The position numbers and the translations under genes are program-made. A stretch of DNA of 42,733 nt from Thalassolituus sp. UBA674 (GTDB lineage Bacteria > Pseudomonadota > Gammaproteobacteria > Pseudomonadales > Oceanobacteraceae): the NCBI GenBank assembly GCA_002298335.1, contig DBNK01000028.1:1-42733 (forward strand), read 5' to 3'. The notes below the pieces were generated by a model that made no database searches, had not been told where the DNA came from, and was given only the letters and a program-made list of their open reading frames with translations. Within the stretch, counting starts at the first letter, position 1, and every line of letters starts with the position of its first letter. This document shows positions 1 through 10,535 of this stretch, piece by piece.

Positions 1-352
1 GCGATAAGGCACCTGACAACACCAGTCCCATCCCTTCCTGGCCACTGACTTTGCTTTCCAGTGCTGCCAGCGAGGTGGACGATGGCATCACCTGCACATT
101 ATCCATAGACGTGGTTTTCAACATGCCGCGGACGAAGTCTGCGTCTTTCCATTGTTTGTCAAAAAACAGGTGATAAACACTTTTGCCACCGCGGTCCATG
201 TCATGACGGAAATACGAGGTCAGAGAACCGTGAGGATCCAGATCAATCAGCAATACCCGCTCACCACGGTCAGCCAGAAGGCCCCCGAGAGCTACGGTAC
301 TGGTGGTTTTACCGACACCACCTTTCTGATTGGATACTGACCAGATATGCAC
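1..352 (-). CDS. ParA-family ATPase, ParC-like (3' end cut off by window edge)
   Basis: This is the N-terminal 117 residues of a MinD/ParA-type P-loop ATPase. The protein starts HIWSVSNQKGGVGKTT, which contains a deviant Walker A motif (KGGVGKTT), and continues with the switch-region sequence LLIDLDPHGSLT. I chose the GTG at 352-350 because the frame is open from there and a GGGAG Shine-Dalgarno lies about 10 bases upstream. The gene follows cheB, the place where Vibrio carries parC and Pseudomonas a parA-like gene. In Vibrio, ParC positions chemoreceptor arrays at the cell pole with ParP and CheW. That role is inferred here from position and family, and the partners would lie outside the window. 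The 160-base gap to cheB and a possible -24/-12 site in it suggest it may have its own promoter. The C-terminus is not visible. Confidence 0.85.
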   Translation of the reverse strand, partial: MHIWSVSNQKGGVGKTTSTVALGGLLADRGERVLLIDLDPHGSLTSYFRHDMDRGGKSVYHLFFDKQWKDADFVRGMLKTTSMDNVQVMPSSTSLAALESKVSGQEGMGLVLSGALS

Positions 353-401
353 GGTTTATTTTCTCCCTGTCACGCCTGTTATCCGGCGCTGTCTCTGACA
401 T

Positions 402-417
402 TGCAAGATTCGTGTCA
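402..417 (-). promoter_or_regulatory. weak candidate sigma-54 promoter for the ParA-family gene
   Basis: Read on the minus strand the site is TGACACGAATCTTGCA. It matches the sigma-54 consensus TGGCACG-N4-TTGCA except for one base, but that base is the second G of the critical -24 GG. Transcription would start near 390, leaving a leader of about 40 bases before the GTG at 352. The rest of the 353-512 gap shows no convincing gene. Low confidence because of the -24 change. Confidence 0.3.
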
Positions 418-512
418 GGACTGATTGATATTCAGAAAATCGAGAAAAAACAGCGTGATAGCCGCCCAGAGAGACACAGGAAGGAAGACACTGCGGCAAT
501 AGCCAGCGGCAA

Positions 513-1529
513 TCAGCAGACTTCGGTGGCAAGTCTTGGCCCGATATCCGGCAAGGGCAGAACCATATGGCTGAACCCCTGCTCCCTCACCGAGGCCGGC
601 ATGGTCGCTATCACCGACGTGGCTTCATCCTGTGTCCAGACTTCACCACCCTGTTCACGGATCAGACGGCAACCCTCGGTACCGTCATGGCCCATGCCGG
701 TCAGAATAATGCCAAGTGCACGGCTGCCGAATTTGGCGGCAACAGAGGCAAAGGTGATATCAATACAGGGACGGTAATTGACGCGTTCATCGCTTTCCCG
801 GATTTTCAGACACAGGCCGTTAGAGCTGCTGACCATCATCTGCCGGTCTCCCGGAGCCAGATAAATAATGCCCGTTTTGAGTGGTTCGCCGTCTTCAGCT
901 TCTTTTACCGTCAGTCTGCAGACTTTATTCAAGCGCTGCGCAAAGGCGCCGGTAAATGAGGCTGGCATATGCTGAACCAGCAATACAGGACGGCTGAAAT
1001 CTGCAGGCAGTGCCGTCAGAATTTCTTTCAGAGCAGCGGGACCGCCAGTGGATGTACCGATCGCAACGATGTCTTTATCGTGCAGACGGCCACGTTCTGA
1101 CGGTGCAGCCGGTGTCGTTCTGGCGGCCGCACGCTGACGCGCAACCTCGATAATGCGGTTGGTCAGCTGGCGGCGCAGGTCAGAGGAATGGCGGGAAAAT
1201 TCTTCGAATATTTTGGGCAGAAAATCCACGGCTCCGGCATCCAGAGCTTCCAGCGTGATACGGGCTCCGGCGGTGGTCATCGACGACAGCATCAGTACCG
1301 GAACTGGCCGCTGCTGCATGATCTGGCGCAGCGCCGTGATGCCATCCATCACCGGCATTTCAAAATCCATGGTGATGACATCCGGCTGCAGCGACTGGTT
1401 CATCTGCACAGCCTGTTGGCCGTTACTGGCTATCCCCACAACTTCCAGCTGACCGTGGGCATTGATAATGTCTGTGATCCGGCGCTGAAAAAACGCCGAA
1501 TCATCTACCACCAGGACTTTGATCGTCAT
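513..1529 (-). CDS. cheB: CheB, chemoreceptor methylesterase/glutamine deamidase
   Basis: CheB is a 338-residue response regulator that removes methyl groups from chemoreceptor glutamates when phosphorylated by CheA, giving adaptation. The receiver domain (about 1-120) has the acidic pair D9/D10 and the phospho-acceptor D55 in ITMDFEMPVMDG. The catalytic domain (about 150-335) has the Ser-His-Asp triad: S160 in GTSTGGPAA, H187 in LVQHMP and D282 in TGMGHDGTEG. The length is typical. It lies 7 bases after cheA in the cheY-cheZ-cheA-cheB run and is presumably co-transcribed. It acts in the cytoplasm at the receptor array. Confidence 0.96.
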   Translation of the reverse strand: MTIKVLVVDDSAFFQRRITDIINAHGQLEVVGIASNGQQAVQMNQSLQPDVITMDFEMPVMDGITALRQIMQQRPVPVLMLSSMTTAGARITLEALDAGAVDFLPKIFEEFSRHSSDLRRQLTNRIIEVARQRAAARTTPAAPSERGRLHDKDIVAIGTSTGGPAALKEILTALPADFSRPVLLVQHMPASFTGAFAQRLNKVCRLTVKEAEDGEPLKTGIIYLAPGDRQMMVSSSNGLCLKIRESDERVNYRPCIDITFASVAAKFGSRALGIILTGMGHDGTEGCRLIREQGGEVWTQDEATSVIATMPASVREQGFSHMVLPLPDIGPRLATEVC

Positions 1530-1536
1530 CGTCTGC

Positions 1537-3822
1537 TCAGGCTGCTGATGAGAAATTACCTGCGTAATGACTCAGCATGCTGGGAATATCCATGATCAGT
1601 GCAATGCGGCCATCGCCGGTAATGGTGGCTCCGGCCATACCGGCAGTACCATGCAGCATTTTGCCGAGCGGTTTGATCACCACTTCTTCCTGACCAATCA
1701 ACTTGTCGACAACAAAGCCGACGCGCAGGGTCCCTACCGTAATCACTACCACGTGCGAGCTTTCATCCGCGACAGACTTTTCTTCACCTTCTACCAGCCA
1801 GCGGCGCAGATAGAACAGAGGGATAGGTTTCTCGCGGACAATCACCACTTCCTGGCCATCCACCCGGTTGGTCTTGGTGAGATCAAGATGGAAAATTTCA
1901 TCGACATTCACCAATGGGAAGGCAAAGGTGTGATCCTTCAGCATCACCATCAGCGTTGGCATAATGGCCAGAGTCAGAGGCACCTTAATACTGATGGTCG
2001 TGCCTTCACCCTGCTTTGAATCAATCTGTACAGTACCGTTGAGCTGGGTGATTTTGGTTTTCACCACATCCATACCCACGCCACGGCCGGACACGTCAGA
2101 GATCTGTTCTTTGGTTGAAAAACCCGGCATAAAGATCAGATTAAAACATTCATTATCCGACAGACGGTCTGCCGTATCCTGATCCATCAGGCCCTTTTCC
2201 ACGACTTTCCTGCGCAGTACATCAGCATTCATACCGGCACCGTCGTCCTGAATTTTCAGCAGAATATGATCACCTTCCTGCTCAGCAGAAAGGATCACAG
2301 TACCTTCCGCGTTTTTACCCCGTGCAACGCGGTCTGCCGGAATTTCGATGCCGTGATCCACAGAGTTACGCACCAGGTGAACCAGTGGGTCTGCCAGTGC
2401 TTCGACCAGGTTTTTATCAAGGTCCGTTTCTTCACCACGTAATTCCAGACGGATTTCTTTTTTCAGCTGACGGGCAAGGTCTCGTACCACACGGGGGAAA
2501 CGACCAAACACTTTTTTGATCGGCTGCATCCGGGTCTTCATAACCGAGGCCTGCAGGTCCGCCGTTACCACATCGAGGTTGGCGACGGCCTTGGACATGG
2601 ATTCATCGCTGCTGTTAACGCCCAGGCGCACCAGACGGTTACGCACCAGAACCAGCTCACCCACCATGTTCATGATGTCATCCAGGCGTTTGGTATCGAC
2701 CCGCACCGTGGTTTCCGCAGCGGCCGCTTCTTTTTCCACCTTTGGTGCCGCGGCTTTGTTATCCGCAGATTTACTGTCTGCGGATTTGATGCTTTCAACG
2801 GCTTTTGCGGCAGTTACTTTTTCAACGGCTTTTTCAGGTTCTTTTTTCGCTGCAACTGCCGGAGACTTTTCTTTCTCTGTACCAGCAGCCGGCGCATTCT
2901 GCTCAGCGGCTTTTTCACCCGGTGCGTAGGAATGTTTGCCCTTACCGTGTAAACGGTCCAGTAATTCCTCGAACTCAGAGTCTGTGATCAGATCATCACC
3001 ACCCGGAGCAGCAGAGGCCGGTTTCGCTGGGGCTTTCCCAGTGGGCTTACTGGCTTTTTTGGTGACTTTTGCAGGTTCTTTTTCCGCTTCAGTCTCAGCA
3101 CCGCCGGCAATGACACCGTGTTTGCCTTTACCGTGAATCTGATCCAGCAGGGCTTCGAATTCATCGTCAGTGATGTCATCACCAGATGAGGCAGAAGGCG
3201 CCGGAGCCGGGCCGGATTTATTCTTCCCGGCAGATGCCGGAGCATCACCGTCAAGCGAATTAAGCAGCTGCGAATATTCGTCATCGGTGATTTCAGAACT
3301 GTCCGCAGGGGTATCAGATCCGGCAACAGTGCCGCCCTCATCTTCTGCTACCGTTTCAGAATCTTCTGCGACGTATTCTTCTTCATCGTATTCTTCGACG
3401 CTGTCATCATCACCCGCATGACCGCTTTCACCTTCCGGCTTAGCCAGCTCATGGAGCTGATGAATCAGATCCGGTGAGGCCGGTTCCGGCATCTGGTGGG
3501 CGCGCACCGTATCGAACATTTCGTTCACGGTATCCAGCGACTGCAGAACCACATCCATCAGATCCGAATCAACCCGGCGTTTACCGTTGCGCAGAGTATC
3601 GAACACGTTCTCAGCCGCATGACAGCAATCAACCAGAGGACCGATCTGCAGGAAACCCGCACCACCTTTTACGGTGTGAAATCCACGGAAAATAGCGTTC
3701 AGAAGATCATGATCGTCCGGCTGTTGTTCCAGGTCCACCAACTGCTCTGACAGCAGTTCAAGAATCTCTCCGGCTTCGACCAGGAAGTCCTGGAGAATCT
3801 CCTCATCAGCGTCAAAACTCAT
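1537..3822 (-). CDS. cheA: CheA, chemotaxis sensor histidine kinase
   Basis: This 761-residue kinase phosphorylates CheY and CheB in response to chemoreceptors. P1 (about 1-110) carries the phospho-acceptor H49 in FRGFHTVKGGAGF. P3 dimerisation spans about 370-430. The P4 ATPase domain shows the N box LVHLVRNSVDHG (480-491), the G1 box DDGAGM, the F box FMPGFSTKE and the G2 box GRGVGMDVV. The P5 CheW-like domain lies at about 620-755. No canonical P2 domain is recognisable. Instead the long acidic and Ala/Lys/Pro-rich linker (130-370) holds three short related helices at about 178-192, 217-235 and 279-297, two of them followed by HGKGKH, as seen in Pseudomonas CheA. These may serve as CheY/CheB docking elements (inference). 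It lies 11 bases after cheZ. Confidence 0.96.
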   Translation of the reverse strand: MSFDADEEILQDFLVEAGEILELLSEQLVDLEQQPDDHDLLNAIFRGFHTVKGGAGFLQIGPLVDCCHAAENVFDTLRNGKRRVDSDLMDVVLQSLDTVNEMFDTVRAHQMPEPASPDLIHQLHELAKPEGESGHAGDDDSVEEYDEEEYVAEDSETVAEDEGGTVAGSDTPADSSEITDDEYSQLLNSLDGDAPASAGKNKSGPAPAPSASSGDDITDDEFEALLDQIHGKGKHGVIAGGAETEAEKEPAKVTKKASKPTGKAPAKPASAAPGGDDLITDSEFEELLDRLHGKGKHSYAPGEKAAEQNAPAAGTEKEKSPAVAAKKEPEKAVEKVTAAKAVESIKSADSKSADNKAAAPKVEKEAAAAETTVRVDTKRLDDIMNMVGELVLVRNRLVRLGVNSSDESMSKAVANLDVVTADLQASVMKTRMQPIKKVFGRFPRVVRDLARQLKKEIRLELRGEETDLDKNLVEALADPLVHLVRNSVDHGIEIPADRVARGKNAEGTVILSAEQEGDHILLKIQDDGAGMNADVLRRKVVEKGLMDQDTADRLSDNECFNLIFMPGFSTKEQISDVSGRGVGMDVVKTKITQLNGTVQIDSKQGEGTTISIKVPLTLAIMPTLMVMLKDHTFAFPLVNVDEIFHLDLTKTNRVDGQEVVIVREKPIPLFYLRRWLVEGEEKSVADESSHVVVITVGTLRVGFVVDKLIGQEEVVIKPLGKMLHGTAGMAGATITGDGRIALIMDIPSMLSHYAGNFSSAA

Positions 3823-3833
3823 TCACTGACTCC

Positions 3834-4616
3834 TTAAAATCCAAGACTCGAAAGCAGGTCATCCACATCATCCTGATTGCTGACCACATCCGTTTTATCC
3901 GTGCCGGTGTGCGGACCTTCGGCGCGGATTTTATGATCTTCATCCACAATGTCTTCTTCATGATGGTGCTGGATACCAGTGATGCGGTCCACGTGACCCG
4001 CCATTGCCACCAGTGACACCAGACGTTTTTCCACATCACGGACCAGGTCAATCACTTTGTGAATCACCTGCCCGGTCAGGTCCTGGAAATCCTGCGCCAG
4101 CAGAATCTCAGAAAACTCGTTTTTGATCTGGGTGGTTTTCTCAATATTGTCTTCGAGGTAGGTATCAATATCTTTGGTCAGCGTGCGGAATTCATCAGGC
4201 TTAAGGTCTTTCTGGAGGAGTTTTTTCCAGCGCCCGGATAACTCTTCGGCACGATCATGAATGTCCGATACGATGGGCATCCCCTCATCCACCAGATCCA
4301 TCGTGCGGTTGGCTGAGCGATCCGTCATGTGCAGCACATAGGCCAGTTTATCCATGGTGCCGTTCATACCGGATTCGACATCCGGAGCCACGCCTGACGG
4401 GCTGACCTTGAGGTTTTTTATCGCCTCATGCAGCGCCCGGGTCAACTTCCCGATCTCGCGGTATAGTGTTTCTTCACGGACCTGATTCAGGTCGCTGACC
4501 AGCGCCACGGCATTTTCCGGGTGGCCCTGCTCCAGTTCCAGCAGCATATTCTCAGCCAGCGTCCGGATTTCGGAGCTGATTTCCTGATCAATGGTGCTTT
4601 GGTTTATATCACTCAT
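3834..4616 (-). CDS. cheZ: CheZ, CheY-P phosphatase
   Basis: CheZ stimulates dephosphorylation of CheY-P. The protein is 260 residues if it starts at the ATG at 4616-4614 (MSDINQST). That start has an AGGGGC ribosome-binding site five bases upstream. A start at 4649 would overlap cheY by 20 bases and lacks this support. The catalytic motif LAQDFQDLTGQVIHKV is present, with the D179/Q183 pair equivalent to E. coli D143/Q147. The extreme C-terminus DDVDDLLSSLGF is the CheY-binding amphipathic helix. The length is longer than E. coli CheZ (214) but normal for Pseudomonas and Vibrio. A histidine/acid-rich linker (about 210-245) joins the two parts. It sits between cheY and cheA. Confidence 0.95.
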   Translation of the reverse strand: MSDINQSTIDQEISSEIRTLAENMLLELEQGHPENAVALVSDLNQVREETLYREIGKLTRALHEAIKNLKVSPSGVAPDVESGMNGTMDKLAYVLHMTDRSANRTMDLVDEGMPIVSDIHDRAEELSGRWKKLLQKDLKPDEFRTLTKDIDTYLEDNIEKTTQIKNEFSEILLAQDFQDLTGQVIHKVIDLVRDVEKRLVSLVAMAGHVDRITGIQHHHEEDIVDEDHKIRAEGPHTGTDKTDVVSNQDDVDDLLSSLGF

Positions 4617-4629
4617 ACGTTGCCCCTGA

Positions 4630-5016
4630 TCAGCCTTCAACACGCTCAAAGATCTTCTCGATCTTCTCTTTTAACACTGCGGCGGTGAAAGGCTTCACCA
4701 CATACCCATTCACTCCGGCCTGGGCAGCGGTAACGATCTGTTCCCTTTTGGCTTCGGCAGTAACCATCAAAACCGGAAGCGTACGCAGACGCTCGTCTTC
4801 ACGGACTTTTTTCAGCAGGTCGATCCCTGTCATACCCGGCATATTCCAGTCGGTCACGAGGAAATCAAAGTCGCCGTTCTGCAGCATAGGAAGCGCGGTC
4901 AGACCATCGTCTGCTTCCTGAGTATTGGTGAATCCAAGATCCCTGAGCAGGTTCTTTACGATCCGTCTCATTGTGGAAAAGTCATCCACAATGAGAATTT
5001 TCATGTTTTTATCCAA
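4630..5016 (-). CDS. cheY: CheY, chemotaxis response regulator
   Basis: This single-domain receiver binds FliM when phosphorylated and switches flagellar rotation. The sequence KILIVDDFSTMRRIVKNLLR gives the acidic pocket. The phospho-acceptor lies in FLVTDWNMPGMTG, the switch Thr in LMVTAEAKR and the conserved Lys in YVVKPFTA. I place the start at the TTG at 5016-5014 (protein MDKNMKI..., 128 residues) because a GGAGG ribosome-binding site ends five bases before it. A GTG at 5028 would put that GGAGG inside the gene, and the ATG at 5004 is too far from it. The gene follows a 237-base gap after fliA and precedes cheZ. Confidence 0.95.
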   Translation of the reverse strand: MDKNMKILIVDDFSTMRRIVKNLLRDLGFTNTQEADDGLTALPMLQNGDFDFLVTDWNMPGMTGIDLLKKVREDERLRTLPVLMVTAEAKREQIVTAAQAGVNGYVVKPFTAAVLKEKIEKIFERVEG

Positions 5017-5041
5017 AACGACCTCCACTGATAATCTGGCA

Positions 5042-5070
5042 ATAAAGTGGATACACTATGTCCGCTTTAT
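5042..5070. repeat. imperfect inverted repeat upstream of cheY
   Basis: Arms ATAAAGTGGA and TCCGCTTTAT pair over 10 positions with one G-T wobble around a 9-base loop. The repeat ends about 15 bases upstream of the cheY GGAGG. It could be an RNA hairpin in the fliA-cheY leader or an operator. The rest of the 5029-5265 gap holds no gene and no promoter I would defend. Confidence 0.5.
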
Positions 5071-5265
5071 CTATGCCCGGAGGGTTTGTATTTCTTGTGT
5101 TCTCAAACCCGGGGGCAGGCACGAAATGTCCTCATGCCAGACCACTCAAAACCACCGGAAAGCGCTGACGCAGGCGCTGCCGTGACCATGAATGGTCCTT
5201 ATGATTTTCAGTTTAGCCCTGTCTAGCGCTTTATCCAGAAATCGCGGATTAAGGCCGGTAAAGTT

Positions 5266-5994
5266 TTATAACCAGTCGTTAAGACGTGAGCGGAGTCGCA
5301 GTGCCGCTTGAGTATGAAGTTGGCTGACGCGGGATTCACTGACCCCGAGGACTGCACCAATTTCTTTGAGGTTGAGCTCTTCATCGTAGTAGAGCGCGAG
5401 GATCAGCTGCTCCCGTTCGGGCAGCGTCTGAATGGCTTCGGCAAGCTGTCTGGTGAAGGCTTCGCGTTCAATACCGGCACTGGGGCCGGGGCTGGTCTCA
5501 GCAAAGACATCAAAACCGCTTTCGCTTTTTTCCACCGCTTCTTCATAGCTGAACAGGCGGCAGCCGTTGTGGTCGTTGAGAATACCGTGATATTCGTCCA
5601 GGCTCATGCCCAGATATTCCGCGACTTCGCGGTCATCCGCATCACGGCCTTTGACACTTTCAATTTCTTTAATGGCATCGGTGACACGGCGGGCATTGCG
5701 GTGCACTGAACGCGGAGCCCAGTCACCTTTACGGATTTCATCAAGCATGGCTCCGCGGATGCGGATACCGGCGTAAGTTTCAAAACTTGCACCTTTCTCG
5801 CCATCGTATTTCCGCGCGGCTTCAAGCAGGCCGATCATGCCGGACTGAATCAGGTCATCGACCTGAACACTGTCTGGCAGGCGCCCCATCAGGTGATGCG
5901 CGATACGCTTCACCAGTCCGGCGTATTCGCGGACCAGTGAATCAAAATCCTGCTTTCCGACTCCGGCGTAAGCCGGACATCCACCCGTTACCAC
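5266..5994 (-). CDS. fliA: FliA, flagellar sigma factor sigma-28
   Basis: This 242-residue sigma-70-family factor transcribes late flagellar and chemotaxis genes and is held by FlgM until the hook is complete. Region 2 is seen as LVKRIAHHLMGRLPDSVQVD through GASFETYAGIRIRGAMLDEI and KGDWAPRSVHR, which is diagnostic for FliA. Region 4 ends the protein with LNLKEIGAVLGVSESRVSQL. The only sensible in-frame start is a GTG at 5994-5992, three bases after the fleN stop. The first residues (VTGGCPAYAGVG) do not resemble other FliA N-termini. The start lies in a 10-base tandem duplication described separately. It is the last gene of the flhA-flhF-fleN-fliA run. Confidence 0.95.
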   Translation of the reverse strand: MVTGGCPAYAGVGKQDFDSLVREYAGLVKRIAHHLMGRLPDSVQVDDLIQSGMIGLLEAARKYDGEKGASFETYAGIRIRGAMLDEIRKGDWAPRSVHRNARRVTDAIKEIESVKGRDADDREVAEYLGMSLDEYHGILNDHNGCRLFSYEEAVEKSESGFDVFAETSPGPSAGIEREAFTRQLAEAIQTLPEREQLILALYYDEELNLKEIGAVLGVSESRVSQLHTQAALRLRSRLNDWL

Positions 5995-6000
5995 CCGTTA
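5981..6000. repeat. 10-base tandem duplication at the fleN stop / fliA start
   Basis: CCACCCGTTA occurs twice back to back. On the minus strand the first copy supplies the TAA stop of fleN and the GTG that starts fliA. The second copy encodes the next residues of FliA and repeats the same GGGTGG. The arrangement sets the spacing of stop, ribosome-binding site and start. Confidence 0.9.
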
Positions 6001-6816
6001 TGCTCCGGCCTGCTGAACCAGTCGGTCGACGAAGAACTCAAGGTGCCCGCGGGGCGTGGATGGCAATGGCCAGCTGTCGACTTTTTTGGCCAAAGCACGG
6101 AATGCCAGCGCAGCCTTGGAGCGCGGATAGGCTTCAAGTACGGCTTTCTGACGCTGTACTGCACGACGGATGGCTTCATCCATCGGAATGGAACCGGCGT
6201 ACTGTACCGCCACATCCAGGAAACGGTCGGTGACCTTGGTCAGCTTGCTGAACAGCGCATGGCCTTCCTGCGGGGTGCGGACCATGTTGGCGACGATGCG
6301 GAAGCGGAAAATCCCGTAATCGCGGTTCAGCAGTTTCATCTGTGCGTAGGCGTCTGTGATGGAGGTGGGCTCATCGGTCACCACCATGAGTACCTCCTGC
6401 GAGGCGCGCACAAAACTCATCACGGTATCGGAAATACCGGCCGCGGTGTCGATGATAAGCACATCAATGTCGTCACCGAGTTCGCTGAACGCCTGAATCA
6501 GACCAGCGTGCTCCATACTGTTGAGCTGTGACAGGCGCTGGGTACCGGATGATGCAGGCACAATGGAGATACCACCCGGCCCTTTCACCAGAATGTCTTT
6601 CAGGCTGCATTCGCCCTGCAGCACATTCTCAATGGTACGGTTGGCGCTGAGGCCGAGCAGAACATCGATATTGGCCAGGCCAAGGTCAGCATCGAGGATG
6701 ACCACTTTGTGGCCCATCTCCGACAGCGCAATGCCCAGATTCACGGACACATTGCTTTTGCCGACACCACCTTTACCACCTGTGACGGCGATTACCTGTA
6801 CCGGATTACTTGACAT
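5998..6816 (-). CDS. fleN: FleN (FlhG), MinD-like ATPase controlling flagellar number
   Basis: This 272-residue MinD/ParA-type ATPase restrains flagellar number by antagonising FleQ and regulating FlhF. The deviant Walker A is GGKGGVGKSN (residues 13-22), followed by VVILDADLGLANIDVLLG. The segment DVLIIDTAAGISD is the Walker B/switch region, and VVTDEPTSITDAYA is the typical MinD-family signature. The C-terminus should supply the membrane-targeting amphipathic segment. It lies 6 bases after flhF and 3 before fliA, the usual polar-flagellum arrangement. The length matches the family. Confidence 0.95.
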   Translation of the reverse strand: MSSNPVQVIAVTGGKGGVGKSNVSVNLGIALSEMGHKVVILDADLGLANIDVLLGLSANRTIENVLQGECSLKDILVKGPGGISIVPASSGTQRLSQLNSMEHAGLIQAFSELGDDIDVLIIDTAAGISDTVMSFVRASQEVLMVVTDEPTSITDAYAQMKLLNRDYGIFRFRIVANMVRTPQEGHALFSKLTKVTDRFLDVAVQYAGSIPMDEAIRRAVQRQKAVLEAYPRSKAALAFRALAKKVDSWPLPSTPRGHLEFFVDRLVQQAGA

Positions 6817-6822
6817 ACCGGG

Positions 6823-8178
6823 TCATACTCCCTGCTGAAAACTTGTCTGTTGGGTTGCCATATTCATGGCTTCGGCTGCCTGCCAGCGGGTTCTGGCCAG
6901 GCACGCCATCTGCTCGGCCATCTTCACCAGGTGCTGCCCTTCCGGATAGTGAAGATCATCCGGAATGTGCGGCCCATTGGTCACCAGAGTGACCGGCAGA
7001 CGGGTCAGGGCGGCCACACTCATGGCGGCGCCGAGACTGAAACATTCATCCAGTTTGGTGAAAATGCAGCCATCCAGCCCGGCCGGGCGGAAATGCTCAT
7101 AATTCTCCTGCAGGCAGCGCGCCTGACTGGTCAGCGGCAAAACCAGCAATTTTTTCAGGCCTTTGCCGACCTGTTTAAGCATAGACAACTGCTGCGGAAA
7201 ATGTGGGTCCTGACTGCTCAGACCGGCACTGTCAATCAACACCAGTTTGCGGTGACTGACTTCCTGATAGGCCTTGGCCAGGTCACCCCCTTGTGTCACT
7301 ACTTTCATTTCAACGCCGAGAATACGGGCGAAAGTGCGCAGCTGGTCATGTGCCGCAACGCGGTAGTTATCCAGGGTCAGCAGGGCGACAGAGTCTGCTC
7401 CGTGAGCCAGTACAAAACGCGCGGCAATCTTACCGATGGTGGTGGTTTTGCCGGCGCCGGTGGGACCGACCAGTACATAATGACCGCCCTGCTCCAGCAT
7501 TTCCGGACGCGCGATAGGCAGGTCCTGACGGATTCTTGTCAGTGCATCGGCCCAGGCATCCTGCATGTTCTGCTCTGACTGACAGGCCGAAACCACACGG
7601 TCGGCCCAGGCGGGTTCGAGACCCATGTCCTGACAGCGCTGCCACAGCTGTGATTGCTGCCAGGTCAGCGGACGGCTGGTATCCCAGGCACTGCCCTGAT
7701 GGCTGACCAGCCAGTTCTTCAGCTCCCGCAGCTCCCCGCGCATGTCTTCCAGTGAATCGTACCCGGCCGTCGCTGGCACATCAGGCGCTGCAGCAGGACG
7801 AGGCTGAGTCACCGGGGTGGCGGGCTTGCTGTCGGCCGGAATACCGTCCTTCAGGCCAGCCAGCGCGTCGCGGATACCGGCCGTGCTGGAAAGATCACTC
7901 TGACGTACATACTCTTCGCGGCTTTCGCGCCCTGACTGATCGCGGATGCCCAGCATGTCGCGGCGGGCCTGATCCAGCTCACGCTGCAGGTTCACCTGAC
8001 GGTCCATCTCCTGCTGCTGACCGGGGTCGGCGTGATCGGTCAGATCAAGGGCTGCCACCACTTCAATGCCCTTCTCCAGCTTCTTGCTGGAGACAATCAC
8101 GGCATCCGGCCCCAGCAACTGGGACACCTGACGCAGAGCCTGTTGCATGTTGTCAGCGACGATACGTTTCACTTTCAT
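6823..8178 (-). CDS. flhF: FlhF, SRP-type GTPase placing the polar flagellum
   Basis: This 451-residue GTPase recruits early basal-body parts to the cell pole. The N-terminus MKVKRIVADNMQQAL is typical of the B domain, followed by a low-complexity linker (about 50-140). The NG domain contains G1 at 238-246 (GPTGAGKTT), the DNYRVAAHDQLR motif, the LIDSAG G3 motif and the TKLDE specificity motif. It lies 12 bases after flhA and 6 before fleN. The product works as a FlhF-FleN pair at the pole. Confidence 0.95.
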   Translation of the reverse strand: MKVKRIVADNMQQALRQVSQLLGPDAVIVSSKKLEKGIEVVAALDLTDHADPGQQQEMDRQVNLQRELDQARRDMLGIRDQSGRESREEYVRQSDLSSTAGIRDALAGLKDGIPADSKPATPVTQPRPAAAPDVPATAGYDSLEDMRGELRELKNWLVSHQGSAWDTSRPLTWQQSQLWQRCQDMGLEPAWADRVVSACQSEQNMQDAWADALTRIRQDLPIARPEMLEQGGHYVLVGPTGAGKTTTIGKIAARFVLAHGADSVALLTLDNYRVAAHDQLRTFARILGVEMKVVTQGGDLAKAYQEVSHRKLVLIDSAGLSSQDPHFPQQLSMLKQVGKGLKKLLVLPLTSQARCLQENYEHFRPAGLDGCIFTKLDECFSLGAAMSVAALTRLPVTLVTNGPHIPDDLHYPEGQHLVKMAEQMACLARTRWQAAEAMNMATQQTSFQQGV

Positions 8179-8190
8179 AAGCGTTACTCA

Positions 8191-10407
<2,217 letters not shown>

Positions 10408-10448
10408 GAATCTACCTGTGTCAAAAAATTGGTGGTTTTACAGGTAGT

Positions 10449-10464
10449 TGCAGGAAGTGTTCCT
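10449..10464 (-). promoter_or_regulatory. candidate sigma-54 promoter of flhA
   Basis: Read on the minus strand the site is AGGAACACTTCCTGCA. It keeps the -24 GG and -12 GC with the correct 10-base spacing and matches the consensus at most other positions. Predicted transcription starts near 10437, giving a leader of about 30 bases. The same bases form a 7-bp palindrome (GCAGGAA and TTCCTGC around GTG), so a regulator operator is an alternative. FleQ/sigma-54 control of flhA is known in Pseudomonas. Confidence 0.42.
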
Positions 10465-10535
10465 GCTTTGGGGGTGAGCGGGAAGTTTTTGTTAAGGAGT
10501 GTAACTGGGAGGTGTGAGTGCTGTTTTGATAGTCG

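Noticed and set aside
353..512. Possible small membrane protein between cheB and the ParA gene
   Set aside because: A short hydrophobic frame exists but has no credible start codon with ribosome-binding site and no family match.
2936..3421. Long alternative frames inside the CheA linker
   Set aside because: Low-complexity Ala/Glu/Lys codons open all frames. The CheA frame is supported by conserved domains on both sides.
5095..5140. Sigma-54 promoter before cheY (minus strand TGGCATGAGG...)
   Set aside because: The -12 GC is missing at the required spacing.
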